A stretch of DNA of 64,000 bases. Source: Leifsonia shinshuensis. GTDB lineage: Bacteria; Actinomycetota; Actinomycetes; Actinomycetales; Microbacteriaceae. Under the pieces are notes generated by a model. The model saw nothing but the letters and a program-made list of their open reading frames with translations, ran no database searches and was not told the DNA's origin. The translations under genes and the position numbers were made by a program. Positions 34,677-42,768 of the stretch are shown one piece after another (position 1 is the stretch's first letter; every line of letters begins with the position of its first letter). Location of the stretch: positions 3,038,001-3,102,000 of the forward strand of contig NZ_JAVDVK010000001.1 of NCBI RefSeq assembly GCF_031456835.1. Reading direction: 5' to 3'.

Positions 34677-36146
34677 ATGGACACCACAGGAACCAACCTC
34701 GTCTGGATCATCGCGGCGCTCGTCGATCTCGCCATCAAGATCGCGGCGCTCATCATCATCCCGCGGCGGCGCAAGCCGACCGCCGCGATGGCGTGGCTGC
34801 TGGCGATCTTCCTCATCCCGTACGTCGGCATCCTGCTGTTCCTCCTGATCGGGAGTTTCCGGCTGCCGAGGAAGCGCCGCGACGAGCAGCGGAGGATCAA
34901 CGCGATCATCGCCGAGCGGGTCGCGGGCCGCACAGAACCGGAGGAGGCCGCGGGCTGGCCGCGGTGGTTCCAGCGGGTCGTCGAGCAGAACCTGTCCTTG
35001 ACCGCACTACCCGCCATCGGCGGCAACTCCGCGGAGCTGCTGCGCGACTACCGCGGCTCGATCGACGCGATGGCCGCGGAGATCGACACGGCGACCTCGT
35101 TCGTGCACGTCGAGTTCTTCATCGTCGCCTGGGATGACACGACCCGGGGTTTCTTCTCGGCGATGGAGCGTGCGGTCGCCCGCGGCGTCACCGTCCGGCT
35201 CCTCGCCGACCACCTCCCGTCGCAGAAGATCCCCGGGAGCAAGGAGACGTTCGCCGAACTCGATCGCATCGGCGTCAAGTGGGCGTGGATGCTGCCGGTG
35301 ATGCCGTTCAAGGGCAAGTACCAGCGTCCGGATCTGCGCAACCATCGCAAACTGGTCGTGGTGGACGGCCAGGTCGGGTTCATGGGGTCGCAGAACCTCA
35401 TCGACCGCAGCTACGACCTGCCCAAGAACATCAAGCGCGGCCTCCAGTGGCAGGAGCTGATGACGCGGCTGACCGGGCCGGTCGTGGCCTCGGTCAACGC
35501 GGTGTTCCTGTCGGACTGGATGATCGAGACCGGCGAGTTCGTGGAGCAGGAGCACGTCCCCGCCGCGGTGCTGCCCCGGACGGCGTCGGCGGAGGAGCTG
35601 GTCTGCCAGGTGGTGCCGAGCGGCCCGGCGTACCCGACGGAGAACAACCTGCGGATGTTCCTGTCGCTGATCTACGGGGCGACCGAACGCGTCATCATCA
35701 CCAGCCCGTACTTCGTCCCCGACGAGGCCATGGTCTACGCCATCACGACCGCCTGCGAGCGGGGGCTGGACGTGCAGCTGTTCGTCTCGGAGATCGGCGA
35801 CCAGGGCCTCGTCTATCACGCACAGCGCTCGTACTACAGCGACCTGCTCGAAGCGGGCGTGCGCATCTTCCTCTACCCGGCGCCGTACATCCTGCACGCC
35901 AAGCACCTGTCCATCGACGACGACATCGCCTTCATCGGGTCGAGCAACATGGACATCCGCTCGTTCAGCCTCAACGCCGAGTCCTCACTGCTGGTGCGGG
36001 GCCGGTCGTTCGTCGCCGGGATGCGCGAGGTCGAGCAGGGGTACCGGGATGCCGGACGCGAACTGACGCTGGACGAGTGGCGTCACCAGCCGGGCAAGGC
36101 GACGTTCCTCGACGGTCTGGCGCGGCTCACCTCGGCGCTCAACTGA
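34677..36146 (+). CDS. cls: Cardiolipin synthase (PLD superfamily)
   Basis: This 489-residue membrane enzyme condenses phosphatidylglycerol to cardiolipin. Two N-terminal membrane helices of the PLDc_N type are followed by two HKD motifs: HRKLVVVDGQVGFMGSQN and HAKHLSIDDDIAFIGSSN. Start is the ATG at 34677 with GGAGG eleven bases upstream; an ATG at 34659 overlaps that site. It ends shortly before the convergent YajQ gene. Confidence 0.93.
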   Translation: MDTTGTNLVWIIAALVDLAIKIAALIIIPRRRKPTAAMAWLLAIFLIPYVGILLFLLIGSFRLPRKRRDEQRRINAIIAERVAGRTEPEEAAGWPRWFQRVVEQNLSLTALPAIGGNSAELLRDYRGSIDAMAAEIDTATSFVHVEFFIVAWDDTTRGFFSAMERAVARGVTVRLLADHLPSQKIPGSKETFAELDRIGVKWAWMLPVMPFKGKYQRPDLRNHRKLVVVDGQVGFMGSQNLIDRSYDLPKNIKRGLQWQELMTRLTGPVVASVNAVFLSDWMIETGEFVEQEHVPAAVLPRTASAEELVCQVVPSGPAYPTENNLRMFLSLIYGATERVIITSPYFVPDEAMVYAITTACERGLDVQLFVSEIGDQGLVYHAQRSYYSDLLEAGVRIFLYPAPYILHAKHLSIDDDIAFIGSSNMDIRSFSLNAESSLLVRGRSFVAGMREVEQGYRDAGRELTLDEWRHQPGKATFLDGLARLTSALN

Positions 36147-36186
36147 CCACCGCGGCCCGGCCCCGCCGGCCTGGTCGCGTGCTGAC

Positions 36187-36675
36187 TCAGCGGAAGTTGA
36201 CGAACTGCACGGCCACGTCGAGGTCCGCGTTCTTCAGCAGGGCCATCGTGGCCTGCAGGTCGTCGCGGCTCTTCGAGCTGACGCGCAGCTCGTCGCCCTG
36301 GATCTGCGACTTCACGCTCTTGGGTGCCTCGTCGCGGATGAGCTTGTTGATCTTCTTGGCCGCATCCTGCTCGATGCCGTTCTTGAGCCCGACCTCGATG
36401 CGGAACTCCTTGCCGGACGCGTACGGCGCTCCGGTGTCGAGCGACTTGAGGGTGATGCCGCGCTTGATGAACTTGGACTCGAGCACCTCGAGCACGGCCT
36501 TCACGCGCTCCTCGGTGTTGGCTTTGAGGAGGACCTTCTCGCCGCTCCACTCGACCGACGCCCCGACGTTCTTGAAGTCGTAACGCTGGTCCACCTCCTT
36601 GCGGGCCTGGTTGACGGCGTTGTCCGCCTCCATCTTGTCGACCTTGCTGACGACGTCGAACGAGGAGTCTGCCAT
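36187..36675 (-). CDS. YajQ family nucleotide-binding protein
   Basis: This 162-residue protein matches the YajQ/DUF520 family, with the characteristic start ADSSFDVVSKVDKMEADNAV, the RYDFKNVGASVEW region and GDELRVSSKSRDDLQ near the end. Some family members bind cyclic di-GMP and act in signalling; whether this one does is unknown. Monocistronic, convergent with cls and divergent from the heme oxygenase gene. Confidence 0.93.
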   Translation of the reverse strand: MADSSFDVVSKVDKMEADNAVNQARKEVDQRYDFKNVGASVEWSGEKVLLKANTEERVKAVLEVLESKFIKRGITLKSLDTGAPYASGKEFRIEVGLKNGIEQDAAKKINKLIRDEAPKSVKSQIQGDELRVSSKSRDDLQATMALLKNADLDVAVQFVNFR

Positions 36676-36777
36676 GATGTCCGTCCTTCCCGTGTTGAGC
36701 TGCCCCCAGTCTACGAGGGAGCGGCCGCCGCAGCGGGGTGCCCGCCGCCTTGACGTCCACCGCGGGCGTGCGTCAGG

Positions 36778-36798
36778 CTGAGGTAAGGCTTACCTCAG
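36778..36798. promoter_or_regulatory. Perfect iron box (DtxR/IdeR operator) before heme oxygenase
   Basis: TGAGGTAAGGCTTACCTCA is a perfect palindrome (21 bp with flanking C and G) that matches the DtxR/IdeR iron-box pattern. It ends 12 bp before the heme oxygenase ATG, next to its GGAG site, so iron-loaded IdeR should block transcription. Confidence 0.9.
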
Positions 36799-36810
36799 TT
36801 TGGAGACCGA

Positions 36811-37461
36811 ATGGCGCAGCCCATCCCCTTCTCGCAGGCGCTGCGCGAGCGCACGCGCGGCGTCCACCAGGAGAGCGAGGGCGCCGTCTTCATGCAGGAC
36901 CTGATGAGCGGCCGCGGGTCGCGCGACGACTACATCATGCTGCTGTCCCAGCACTACTTCATCTACGAGGCGCTGGAGGAGGCGGCCCAGTGGATGGCGG
37001 CGGATCCGGTCGCGACACGGTTCATCAGCCCGAAGCTGACCCGCCTCCCGGCCATCGAGACGGACCTCGAGTTCCTGCTCGGTGAGGAGTGGCGGGAGCG
37101 GGTGGCACCGCTACCGTCGACGCTGCGCTACACCGCGCGCATCCGCGAGGTCGGGCGCACCTGGCCCGGAGGCTTCGTCGCCCACCACTACACGCGCTAC
37201 CTCGGCGACCTGTCGGGCGGGCAGATCATCCGGACGCTGCTGCAGCGGCAGTACGGGTTCGAGACCAACGGGGTCGGCTTCTACCTTTTCGCCGACATCG
37301 CGAAGCCGAAGCTCTTCAAGGACACCTACCGCGACGAACTGGACGCGGTCGAGTGGACGGACGAGGAGCGCGACCGCGTGATCGGCGAGGTGGCGCTGGC
37401 GTTCCGCTTCAACACGGAGCTGTTCGACGACCTGGCGACCGCGAAGGCCGCCGCGGCCTGA
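36811..37461 (+). CDS. Biliverdin-producing heme oxygenase
   Basis: This 216-residue enzyme opens heme to biliverdin, CO and Fe2+. The proximal ligand is His19 in RERTRGVHQESEG, and the Gly-rich distal helix is YLGDLSGGQIIRTLLQR. The C-terminus keeps the family FRFNTELFDDLA. It resembles HmuO of corynebacteria. The iron box upstream implies expression under iron starvation, for iron recovery from host or environmental heme; no heme importer is in the window. Confidence 0.93.
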   Translation: MAQPIPFSQALRERTRGVHQESEGAVFMQDLMSGRGSRDDYIMLLSQHYFIYEALEEAAQWMAADPVATRFISPKLTRLPAIETDLEFLLGEEWRERVAPLPSTLRYTARIREVGRTWPGGFVAHHYTRYLGDLSGGQIIRTLLQRQYGFETNGVGFYLFADIAKPKLFKDTYRDELDAVEWTDEERDRVIGEVALAFRFNTELFDDLATAKAAAA

Positions 37462-37467
37462 GGGATC

Positions 37468-37611
37468 TCAAGCGGTCTGGGCGAGCTCGACGTAGTAGGT
37501 GACGTGGCAGCCGTCGCCGCCGCACTCGATGCACAGGGTGATCTCTTCGACGTGCTGCGTCGGGTCGGCGCCCGTGCCGTCGCACCGTTCGCAAATCTCC
37601 AACGTTCTCAT
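37468..37611 (-). CDS. Small protein with two CxxC motifs (DnaJ zinc-finger-like)
   Basis: This 47-residue protein has CERCDGTGADP and CIECGGDGCH, two CxxCxGxG-like knuckles as in DnaJ central repeats, so a single zinc site is likely. Function is unknown. The ATG at 37611 is preferred because it begins the conserved part, but its ribosome site is too close; a GTG at 37653 would add 14 residues. It is convergent with the heme oxygenase gene. Confidence 0.65.
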   Translation of the reverse strand: MRTLEICERCDGTGADPTQHVEEITLCIECGGDGCHVTYYVELAQTA

Positions 37612-37781
37612 GCCTCGATTGTGCGCTGGACCACCGACATCGGTCGTTGCCACGCCGGGGTGTCGCGATCGCGCGCCGGGATCGGGGCGGCGCCTGACAA
37701 CTGAACCGCGGTGTTATGCCCAGAGCAGAACGCGCGAAACATTCCGGTGCGGTCCCGCCCCATCCGACATAGGCTGGCCGC

Positions 37782-38132
37782 ATGCTTCTGCGGCACGCGA
37801 TCGGCTCGGTGCTCCGCCGGATCAGGACGGAGCAGGGGACGACGCTGCGCGAGCTCTCCGCGAGTTCGCGCGTCTCCGTCCCCTACCTCTCGGAGATCGA
37901 GCGTGGCCGCAAGGAGGCGTCGTCGGAGATCCTCGCCGCGCTCTGCCGGGTGCTGGGCGTCAGCGAGGGCGAGCTCCTGACCCGCGTGGCGGCGGAGTTC
38001 GGCGTCGGGCAGGTGCTCAGCCTGGTGCCCGAGCACGCGGCCGAGCGGCCGCTCGTCACGACGACCGAGCTGGCGCCCGCGGCGGCGGCTGCGGCCGGAA
38101 ACCAGCCCCCGGTGGTGGCTCTGGCCGCGTGA
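37782..38132 (+). CDS. clgR: XRE-type regulator, ClgR-like
   Basis: This 116-residue protein has an N-terminal Cro/CI helix-turn-helix ([20 protein letters not shown], then [20 protein letters not shown]). That sequence is close to ClgR, the actinobacterial activator of clp protease and stress genes. The C-terminal 30 residues are Ala/Pro-rich and end in VVALAA, like the hydrophobic C-terminal degron by which ClgR is degraded by Clp. It is 110 bp upstream of tRNA-Tyr. Confidence 0.8.
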   Translation: MLLRHAIGSVLRRIRTEQGTTLRELSASSRVSVPYLSEIERGRKEASSEILAALCRVLGVSEGELLTRVAAEFGVGQVLSLVPEHAAERPLVTTTELAPAAAAAAGNQPPVVALAA

Positions 38133-38242
38133 GCGTGGGCCCCGCGCCGGCTGGGCGGCCGCTGATTTCGTGTGCGGGCGCGCGGCGGCTATTCTTGTCT
38201 GGCGCCTTCGGTCACGAGAACACTGGTGGTCGGGAGCGCCCT

Positions 38243-38324
38243 GGCGAGTTACCCAAGCGGCCAAAGGGATCTGACTGTAAATCAGCTGTCTACGACTTCG
38301 GGGGTTCGAATCCCTCACTCGCCA
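38243..38324 (+). tRNA. tRNA-Tyr (GTA)
   Basis: An 82-nt class II tRNA folds with acceptor GGCGAGT/ACTCGCC, a long variable arm and TTCGAAT in the T loop. The anticodon GTA is at 38277-38279. The discriminator is A and CCA is not encoded. A terminator follows. Confidence 0.96.
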
Positions 38325-38335
38325 CCGCAATAGAC

Positions 38336-38371
38336 AAGGGGACTCGGACTCACCGGGTCCCCTTTGTTTTT
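38336..38371 (+). terminator. Intrinsic terminator after tRNA-Tyr
   Basis: AAGGGGAC (38336-38343) pairs with GTCCCCTT (38357-38364), followed by TGTTTTTC. Confidence 0.85.
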
Positions 38372-38460
38372 CTCGCAGTCGTCGTCTGACCCCGACTCCA
38401 GAGTGCGAGTCGATCGGGCAAGTCGCTGCTTCTGTCGGCGGTTGGTCCTAGCCTGAGGTC

Positions 38461-38814
38461 ATGTCTCGGTACACCGTCACGGCAGAGCGTTCCGGTGAGT
38501 GGTGGGTGCTTCAGGCGACGGAGGCGCCCGGCGCGATCTCACAGATAGCCCAGCTCAGGGACGCTGGCGAGATCAAGGAGGCTATCGCTTTCGTCACAGG
38601 TGAGGCCGAGGATGAGATAGAGATCGTGCTGGATCACGAGTACGAGGTCTCGGTCACCCGCGACGGTGGCTGGTGGATGGTACACATCCCGGAACTTGGA
38701 GGCCTCACTCAAGCCCGGAGTGTGGATGAGGTGCCCTTGATGGCGGCCGAATACGTCGCCGTGACTACCGGCGCCCTTCAGAGCGGCGTGAAGATTCGTC
38801 TCGCGAACCCCTAG
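38461..38814 (+). CDS. Tandem HicB-like antitoxin-type protein, no HicA partner
   Basis: This 117-residue protein consists of two similar halves. Residues about 12-48 (GEWWVLQATEAPGAISQIAQ) and 68-105 (GGWWMVHIPELGGLTQARSV) each resemble the partly degraded RNase H-like domain of HicB antitoxins. No HicA toxin gene is adjacent and no DNA-binding tail is visible. It could be an orphan antitoxin or a domesticated regulator. A strong terminator directly follows, so it is a single-gene unit. Confidence 0.7.
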   Translation: MSRYTVTAERSGEWWVLQATEAPGAISQIAQLRDAGEIKEAIAFVTGEAEDEIEIVLDHEYEVSVTRDGGWWMVHIPELGGLTQARSVDEVPLMAAEYVAVTTGALQSGVKIRLANP

Positions 38815-38828
38815 CCCACTGCGGTGTA

Positions 38829-38852
38829 CCCCCGGCTCCGGCCGGGGGTTTT
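38829..38852 (+). terminator. Intrinsic terminator after the HicB-like gene
   Basis: CCCCCGGC (38829-38836) pairs perfectly with GCCGGGGG (38841-38848) and is followed by TTTTC. Confidence 0.9.
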
Positions 38853-38868
38853 CTCGTCGGGTCGCGGC

Positions 38869-38985
38869 GTGACGATCGTCGGAAACTGGTGCCGAAATCT
38901 CCGACGCAACGCTCTGTAGCGGGAGTTTCGGCGCGATCGGTGTGGGATCTCCGACGGACGGGGCGAAATCTCCGACGATCGGCTC
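38869..38985. repeat. Repeat-rich intergenic segment with GAAATCTCCGACG units
   Basis: GAAATCTCCGACG occurs exactly at 38894-38906 and 38965-38977, with a variant GGATCTCCGACG at 38945-38956. Inverted relatives CGTCGGAAAC (near 38877) and GGGAGTTTCGGCG (near 38921) alternate with them, and GACGATCGTCGGA at the left end mirrors TCCGACGATC at the right end. It lies between the HicB-like gene terminator and the inositol phosphatase gene. Confidence 0.65.
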
Positions 38986-39026
38986 GCGGCCTCGTCGGGG
39001 GTGCGCGCGTCTGACAGGCTGGAGGC

Positions 39027-39839
39027 ATGACCTCCAACGCCGAGCTGCTCGAGATCGCCGCCACCGTCGCCCGCCGGGCGGCCGCCTTCGCGCTGCAGCG
39101 GCGGCGCGACGGGGTCGAGATCGCGGCCTCGAAGTCGTCGCTCAGCGACATCGTGACGCGGGCGGACCGGGAGACGGAGAAGCTGATCCGGGATGCGCTC
39201 GCCGCCTCGCGCCCGCGCGACGGCTTCCTCGGCGAGGAGTCCGGCGACAGCAGCAGCCAGAGCGGACTGACCTGGGTGGTCGACCCGATCGACGGCACGG
39301 TCAACTACTTCTACGGCATCCCGGCCTGGGCGGTCAGCATCGCGGTCGTCGAGGGCGACCCCGACCCGAGCACGTGGCGCGCACTCGCCGGCGCCGTCGT
39401 CAACCCGGTCACCAAGGAGGTCTTCACCGCCTCGGCCGGCGGAGGCGCGCGCCTCAACGGGGAGCGCATCCACGTGACGGAGGGGGTGGACCTGCCGCTC
39501 GCGCTCGTCGGGACCGGGTTCGGCTACGACGCGGAGGTGCGCCGCCGTCAGGCGTCACTCGTCGCCGACCTGATCGGCGAGGTGCGCGACATCCGACGCA
39601 TCGGCGCCGCGTCGCTCGACCTCTGCGCCGTGGCCGCCGGCCGGCTCGACGGCTACTTCGAGCGCGGCCTGAACCCGTGGGACCACGCGGCGGGAGGCCT
39701 CATCGCCGACGAGGCCGGCGCGCGCGTCGCCGGGATCGGCGGCGGCCCGGCGGACCGCCGCCTGCTCGTGGCGGCCGCGCCGGGCCTGTTCGACCAGCTC
39801 CACCCACGGGTCGAGCCGTTCTACGCCGGGTGGGAGTGA
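39027..39839 (+). CDS. Inositol monophosphatase family protein
   Basis: This 270-residue Mg2+-dependent phosphatase has GEESGDSS (metal-site Glu), WVVDPIDGTVNYFYGIP (DPIDGT motif) and PWDHAAGGLIADEAGA (C-terminal Asp). Substrates in this family include inositol-1-phosphate, histidinol phosphate, fructose-1,6-bisphosphate and PAP; no choice is possible here. Monocistronic and convergent with the GH13 gene. Confidence 0.92.
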   Translation: MTSNAELLEIAATVARRAAAFALQRRRDGVEIAASKSSLSDIVTRADRETEKLIRDALAASRPRDGFLGEESGDSSSQSGLTWVVDPIDGTVNYFYGIPAWAVSIAVVEGDPDPSTWRALAGAVVNPVTKEVFTASAGGGARLNGERIHVTEGVDLPLALVGTGFGYDAEVRRRQASLVADLIGEVRDIRRIGAASLDLCAVAAGRLDGYFERGLNPWDHAAGGLIADEAGARVAGIGGGPADRRLLVAAAPGLFDQLHPRVEPFYAGWE

Positions 39840-39849
39840 CCTTCCGGAC

Positions 39850-41571
39850 TCAGACGAGCCAGGCGGTGGTGTCGCGGGGCAGCATCCGCCCGTCCAGCTC
39901 GCCGCTCGCCAGCAGCACCTCGCCCTCGGGCAGCTCGACCGGCTCCGTGCCGAAGTTGACGACGACCGTCACGTCGCCCGACCGGAAGGCGAGGGTGTTC
40001 CCGCCCAGGTCGAACCACTCGGGGGCGCCGAAGGCGAGGTCGTGGCGACCGCGCAGCGCCAGCGCCTGCTGGTACATGCTGAGCGTGGACCCGGGGACGC
40101 CCTCCTGCGAGGAACGCGTGTACTCCGCCCAGACCGCGGGCTGGGGCAGCCAGCTGGCCGAGCCGGGCCCGAAGCCGTACGAGGCCTCATCGCCCTCCCA
40201 CGGGATGGGGACGCGGCAGCCGTCGCGACCGTAACGCTCGCCGTTCGTCCGGAACCAGGTGGGGTCCTGGCGGGCGTCGTCCGGCAGGTCGATCGCCTCG
40301 GGGAGGCCGAGCTCCTCGCCCTGGTAGAGGTAGGCCGATCCCGGCAGAGCGAGCATGAGTGCCGTGGCCGCGCGGGCGCGGTGCAGCGCGAACGCCGGGT
40401 CCGGGAGGCCCTGGGTCTTCGGGCCGATGCCGTGGCCCTGCAGGTTCTCGCCCTCCAGCGCCAGGCGGGTGGCGTGGCGGACGACGTCGTGGTTCGAGAG
40501 CACCCAGGTGCTCGGGGCGCCGACACTGCTGAACGCCGCGATCGAACGGTCGATCACGCTGCGCAGCGCCGCCGCATCCCACGGGGTCTCGAGGTAGGCG
40601 AAGTTGAACGTCTGCTGCATCTCGTCGGGACGCACCCAGCGGGCCAGCTTGTCGAGCGGCTCCACCCAGGCCTCGCCGCACAGCACGCGGTCACCCTCGT
40701 ACTCCTCGAGCACCTTGTGCCAGTCGCGGTAGATCGCGTGGACGCCGTCCTGCGCGAAGTACGGCGGCGTCGGCGGTTCGTTCTGCGCGTGCGCCGCGAT
40801 CTCCGGCTCCAGCGCGATGCCGCCCATGCTGCCCATGTTGGCGGGAGGCGTGTAGTCGGGGAGGCCGGCCTCCTTCACCATGCCGTGCGCCACATCCACC
40901 CGGAAGCCGTCGACGCCGCGGTCCAGCCAGAAGCGCAGGATGCCGCGGAACTGCTCCCAGACCCAGGGGTTCTCCCAGTCGAGGTCGGGCTGCGACTTGT
41001 CGAAGAGGTGCAGGTACCACTGGCCGGGGGTGCCGTCCGGCTCGGTGATGCGCGTCCAGGCGCCGCCGCCGAAGATGGACTCCCAGTTGTTCGGCGGCAG
41101 TTCGCCGTTCTCGCCCTTGCCGTCGCGGAAGATGTACCGCGCGCGCTCCGGGCTGCCGGGAGCGGCCTTCAGCGCCTCCTGGAACCAGACGTGATCGCTG
41201 GACGAGTGGTTCGGGACGATGTCGATGATGACCCGCAGGCCCAGGCTGTGCGCCTCCGTCAGCATCCGGTCGAAGTCGTCCAGGGTGCCGAAGCGCGGGT
41301 CCACGTCCCGGTAGTCGGAGACGTCGTAGCCCGCGTCGCGCTGCGGCGACCGCTGGAACGGCGACAGCCAGACGGCGTCGACACCGAGGTCGCGGAGTGC
41401 GGGGAGGCGGCGGGTGATGCCGGGGAGGTCGCCCATCCCGTCGCCGTCGGAGTCGGCGAAGGAGCGGGGGTACACCTGGTAGATGACGGCGGAGCGCCAC
41501 CACTCGCGGCCGGGGGCCGAGGGGCTGAGCGCGGAAGCGGTGTTCGGGGCGGATGCGGCGATGGTGGTCAC
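39850..41571 (-). CDS. GH13 alpha-glucosidase
   Basis: This 573-residue cytoplasmic enzyme has the GH13 regions DIVPNHSS, GFRVDVAHG (nucleophile Asp), CGEAWV (acid/base Glu) and LSNHDVVRH (Asp). The SNHD form, unlike NNHD of the 4.9-kb enzyme, is typical of alpha-glucosidases active on maltose-type 1,4 bonds. It lies directly downstream of a LacI regulator and is probably co-transcribed with it. No transporter gene is nearby. Confidence 0.93.
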   Translation of the reverse strand: MTTIAASAPNTASALSPSAPGREWWRSAVIYQVYPRSFADSDGDGMGDLPGITRRLPALRDLGVDAVWLSPFQRSPQRDAGYDVSDYRDVDPRFGTLDDFDRMLTEAHSLGLRVIIDIVPNHSSSDHVWFQEALKAAPGSPERARYIFRDGKGENGELPPNNWESIFGGGAWTRITEPDGTPGQWYLHLFDKSQPDLDWENPWVWEQFRGILRFWLDRGVDGFRVDVAHGMVKEAGLPDYTPPANMGSMGGIALEPEIAAHAQNEPPTPPYFAQDGVHAIYRDWHKVLEEYEGDRVLCGEAWVEPLDKLARWVRPDEMQQTFNFAYLETPWDAAALRSVIDRSIAAFSSVGAPSTWVLSNHDVVRHATRLALEGENLQGHGIGPKTQGLPDPAFALHRARAATALMLALPGSAYLYQGEELGLPEAIDLPDDARQDPTWFRTNGERYGRDGCRVPIPWEGDEASYGFGPGSASWLPQPAVWAEYTRSSQEGVPGSTLSMYQQALALRGRHDLAFGAPEWFDLGGNTLAFRSGDVTVVVNFGTEPVELPEGEVLLASGELDGRMLPRDTTAWLV

Positions 41572-41594
41572 CTCGTGTTCGTATCGGTTGGTGG

Positions 41595-42623
41595 TCAGGG
41601 GTGGACGGCGGTGCTGGAACGGACGATCAGGTCGGCGGGAGCGGTGTGGCTGACGGGCTCGGGCGCAGGGGCCCCGCCGGGCCGGCGGGCGCCCTCCAGG
41701 GCCGCGAGGAGCAGCTCGGCGGCGCGCTCGCCCTGCCGCACCGGATGCTGCGCCACGGTGCTCAGGCCGAAGAACTCGGAGAGCGGATGGTCGTCGATCC
41801 CGATCACGGAGACATCGCGCGGCACCGAGAGGCCGAGGTCGCGGGCGGCCAGGATGGCGCCGATCGCCATCTCGTCGGACGCCGCGAAGATGGCCGTCGG
41901 GCGGTCGTGCGGCGTGCCGAGCAGCTGCTTCGCGGCCTCATAGCCGCCGGGGAGGGTGAAGTCGGCGGCGCGGTGCAGGCGCTCGTCGACGGGAAGGCCC
42001 GCTTCGCGCAGCGCCTGCTCGTAGCCGAGGCGGCGGCTGGTCGGGATGTGGAAGTCGAGGTCGAACTCGTGGGAGGCGCCGATGTGGGCGATGCGGCGGT
42101 GGCCCAGCGACACCAGGTGGTCGGTCGCGAGGTGGGCGACGGCCACGTCGTCGATCGTGACGGTGCTGACGCCGGCGAGCGGTCCGCCGACGCCGACCAG
42201 GGGCTTGCCGAGCGCGAGCAGGCGGCCCGCCTCCTCCTCGGAGAGCTCCAGGGAGACGGTGAAGGCGGCATCCACCCGGTTGCGGAGCAGGTGGTGGTCG
42301 AAGACGCGGCGGCGCTCGCCGCCGTCGCCGCCCAGGTTGTAGAGGGTGAGGTCGTAGCCCTCGCGGAGCAGCACCCGCTCGGCGCCCTCGATGACCGAGG
42401 TGAAGAACCAGCGGTTGAGGTGCGGCACGACGGCGCCGATGTTGCGCGTGCGGCCGGAGGCCAGGCTCGACGCGTCCGACGACACGACGTAGCCGAGGTC
42501 GGAGGCGGCGCGAACCACGCGTGCGCGCGTGGTCTGCGAGACGGGCCCGTTGCCGCTCAGCGCGCGCGAGACGGTGGCCGTGGAGACGCCGGCGAGACGC
42601 GCGACGTCGTCGATGCCGGCCAT
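41595..42623 (-). CDS. LacI family transcriptional regulator
   Basis: This 342-residue repressor has the LacI helix-turn-helix (MAGIDDVARLAGVSTATVSR) with hinge helix and a periplasmic-binding-protein-like sugar domain. I use ATG 42623 after AGGAGG; the Arg-rich extension to 42710 overlaps the operators and is rejected. It sits upstream of the alpha-glucosidase gene, and two LacI-type operators lie just before it, so it likely controls itself and that enzyme in response to a maltose-type sugar. Confidence 0.92.
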   Translation of the reverse strand: MAGIDDVARLAGVSTATVSRALSGNGPVSQTTRARVVRAASDLGYVVSSDASSLASGRTRNIGAVVPHLNRWFFTSVIEGAERVLLREGYDLTLYNLGGDGGERRRVFDHHLLRNRVDAAFTVSLELSEEEAGRLLALGKPLVGVGGPLAGVSTVTIDDVAVAHLATDHLVSLGHRRIAHIGASHEFDLDFHIPTSRRLGYEQALREAGLPVDERLHRAADFTLPGGYEAAKQLLGTPHDRPTAIFAASDEMAIGAILAARDLGLSVPRDVSVIGIDDHPLSEFFGLSTVAQHPVRQGERAAELLLAALEGARRPGGAPAPEPVSHTAPADLIVRSSTAVHP

Positions 42624-42666
42624 CCCACCTCCTGGAGTCCTTCGCTTCGGTCTGCGTCGCCTGCGG

Positions 42667-42681
42667 TGGAAGCGCTTGCGA
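42667..42681. promoter_or_regulatory. LacI-type operator TGGAAGCGCTTGCGA
   Basis: It has the AAGCGCTT core common to LacI/GalR family sites and lies 44 bp upstream of the LacI start. Confidence 0.65.
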
Positions 42682-42731
42682 CCGCCGATGCCCGCGACAC
42701 GCGCGGGCACAGGGGGAGTATAGCGACTGGG

Positions 42732-42748
42732 GTGGAAGCGGTTGCAGT
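42732..42748. promoter_or_regulatory. Second LacI-type operator GTGGAAGCGGTTGCAGT
   Basis: The minus strand reads TGCAACCGCTTCCA, a standard LacI-type half-site pair. It lies 65 bp from the first site, far enough apart for cooperative looping. Confidence 0.65.
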
Positions 42749-42768
42749 CCGTGACGGACGGCGTCGGG

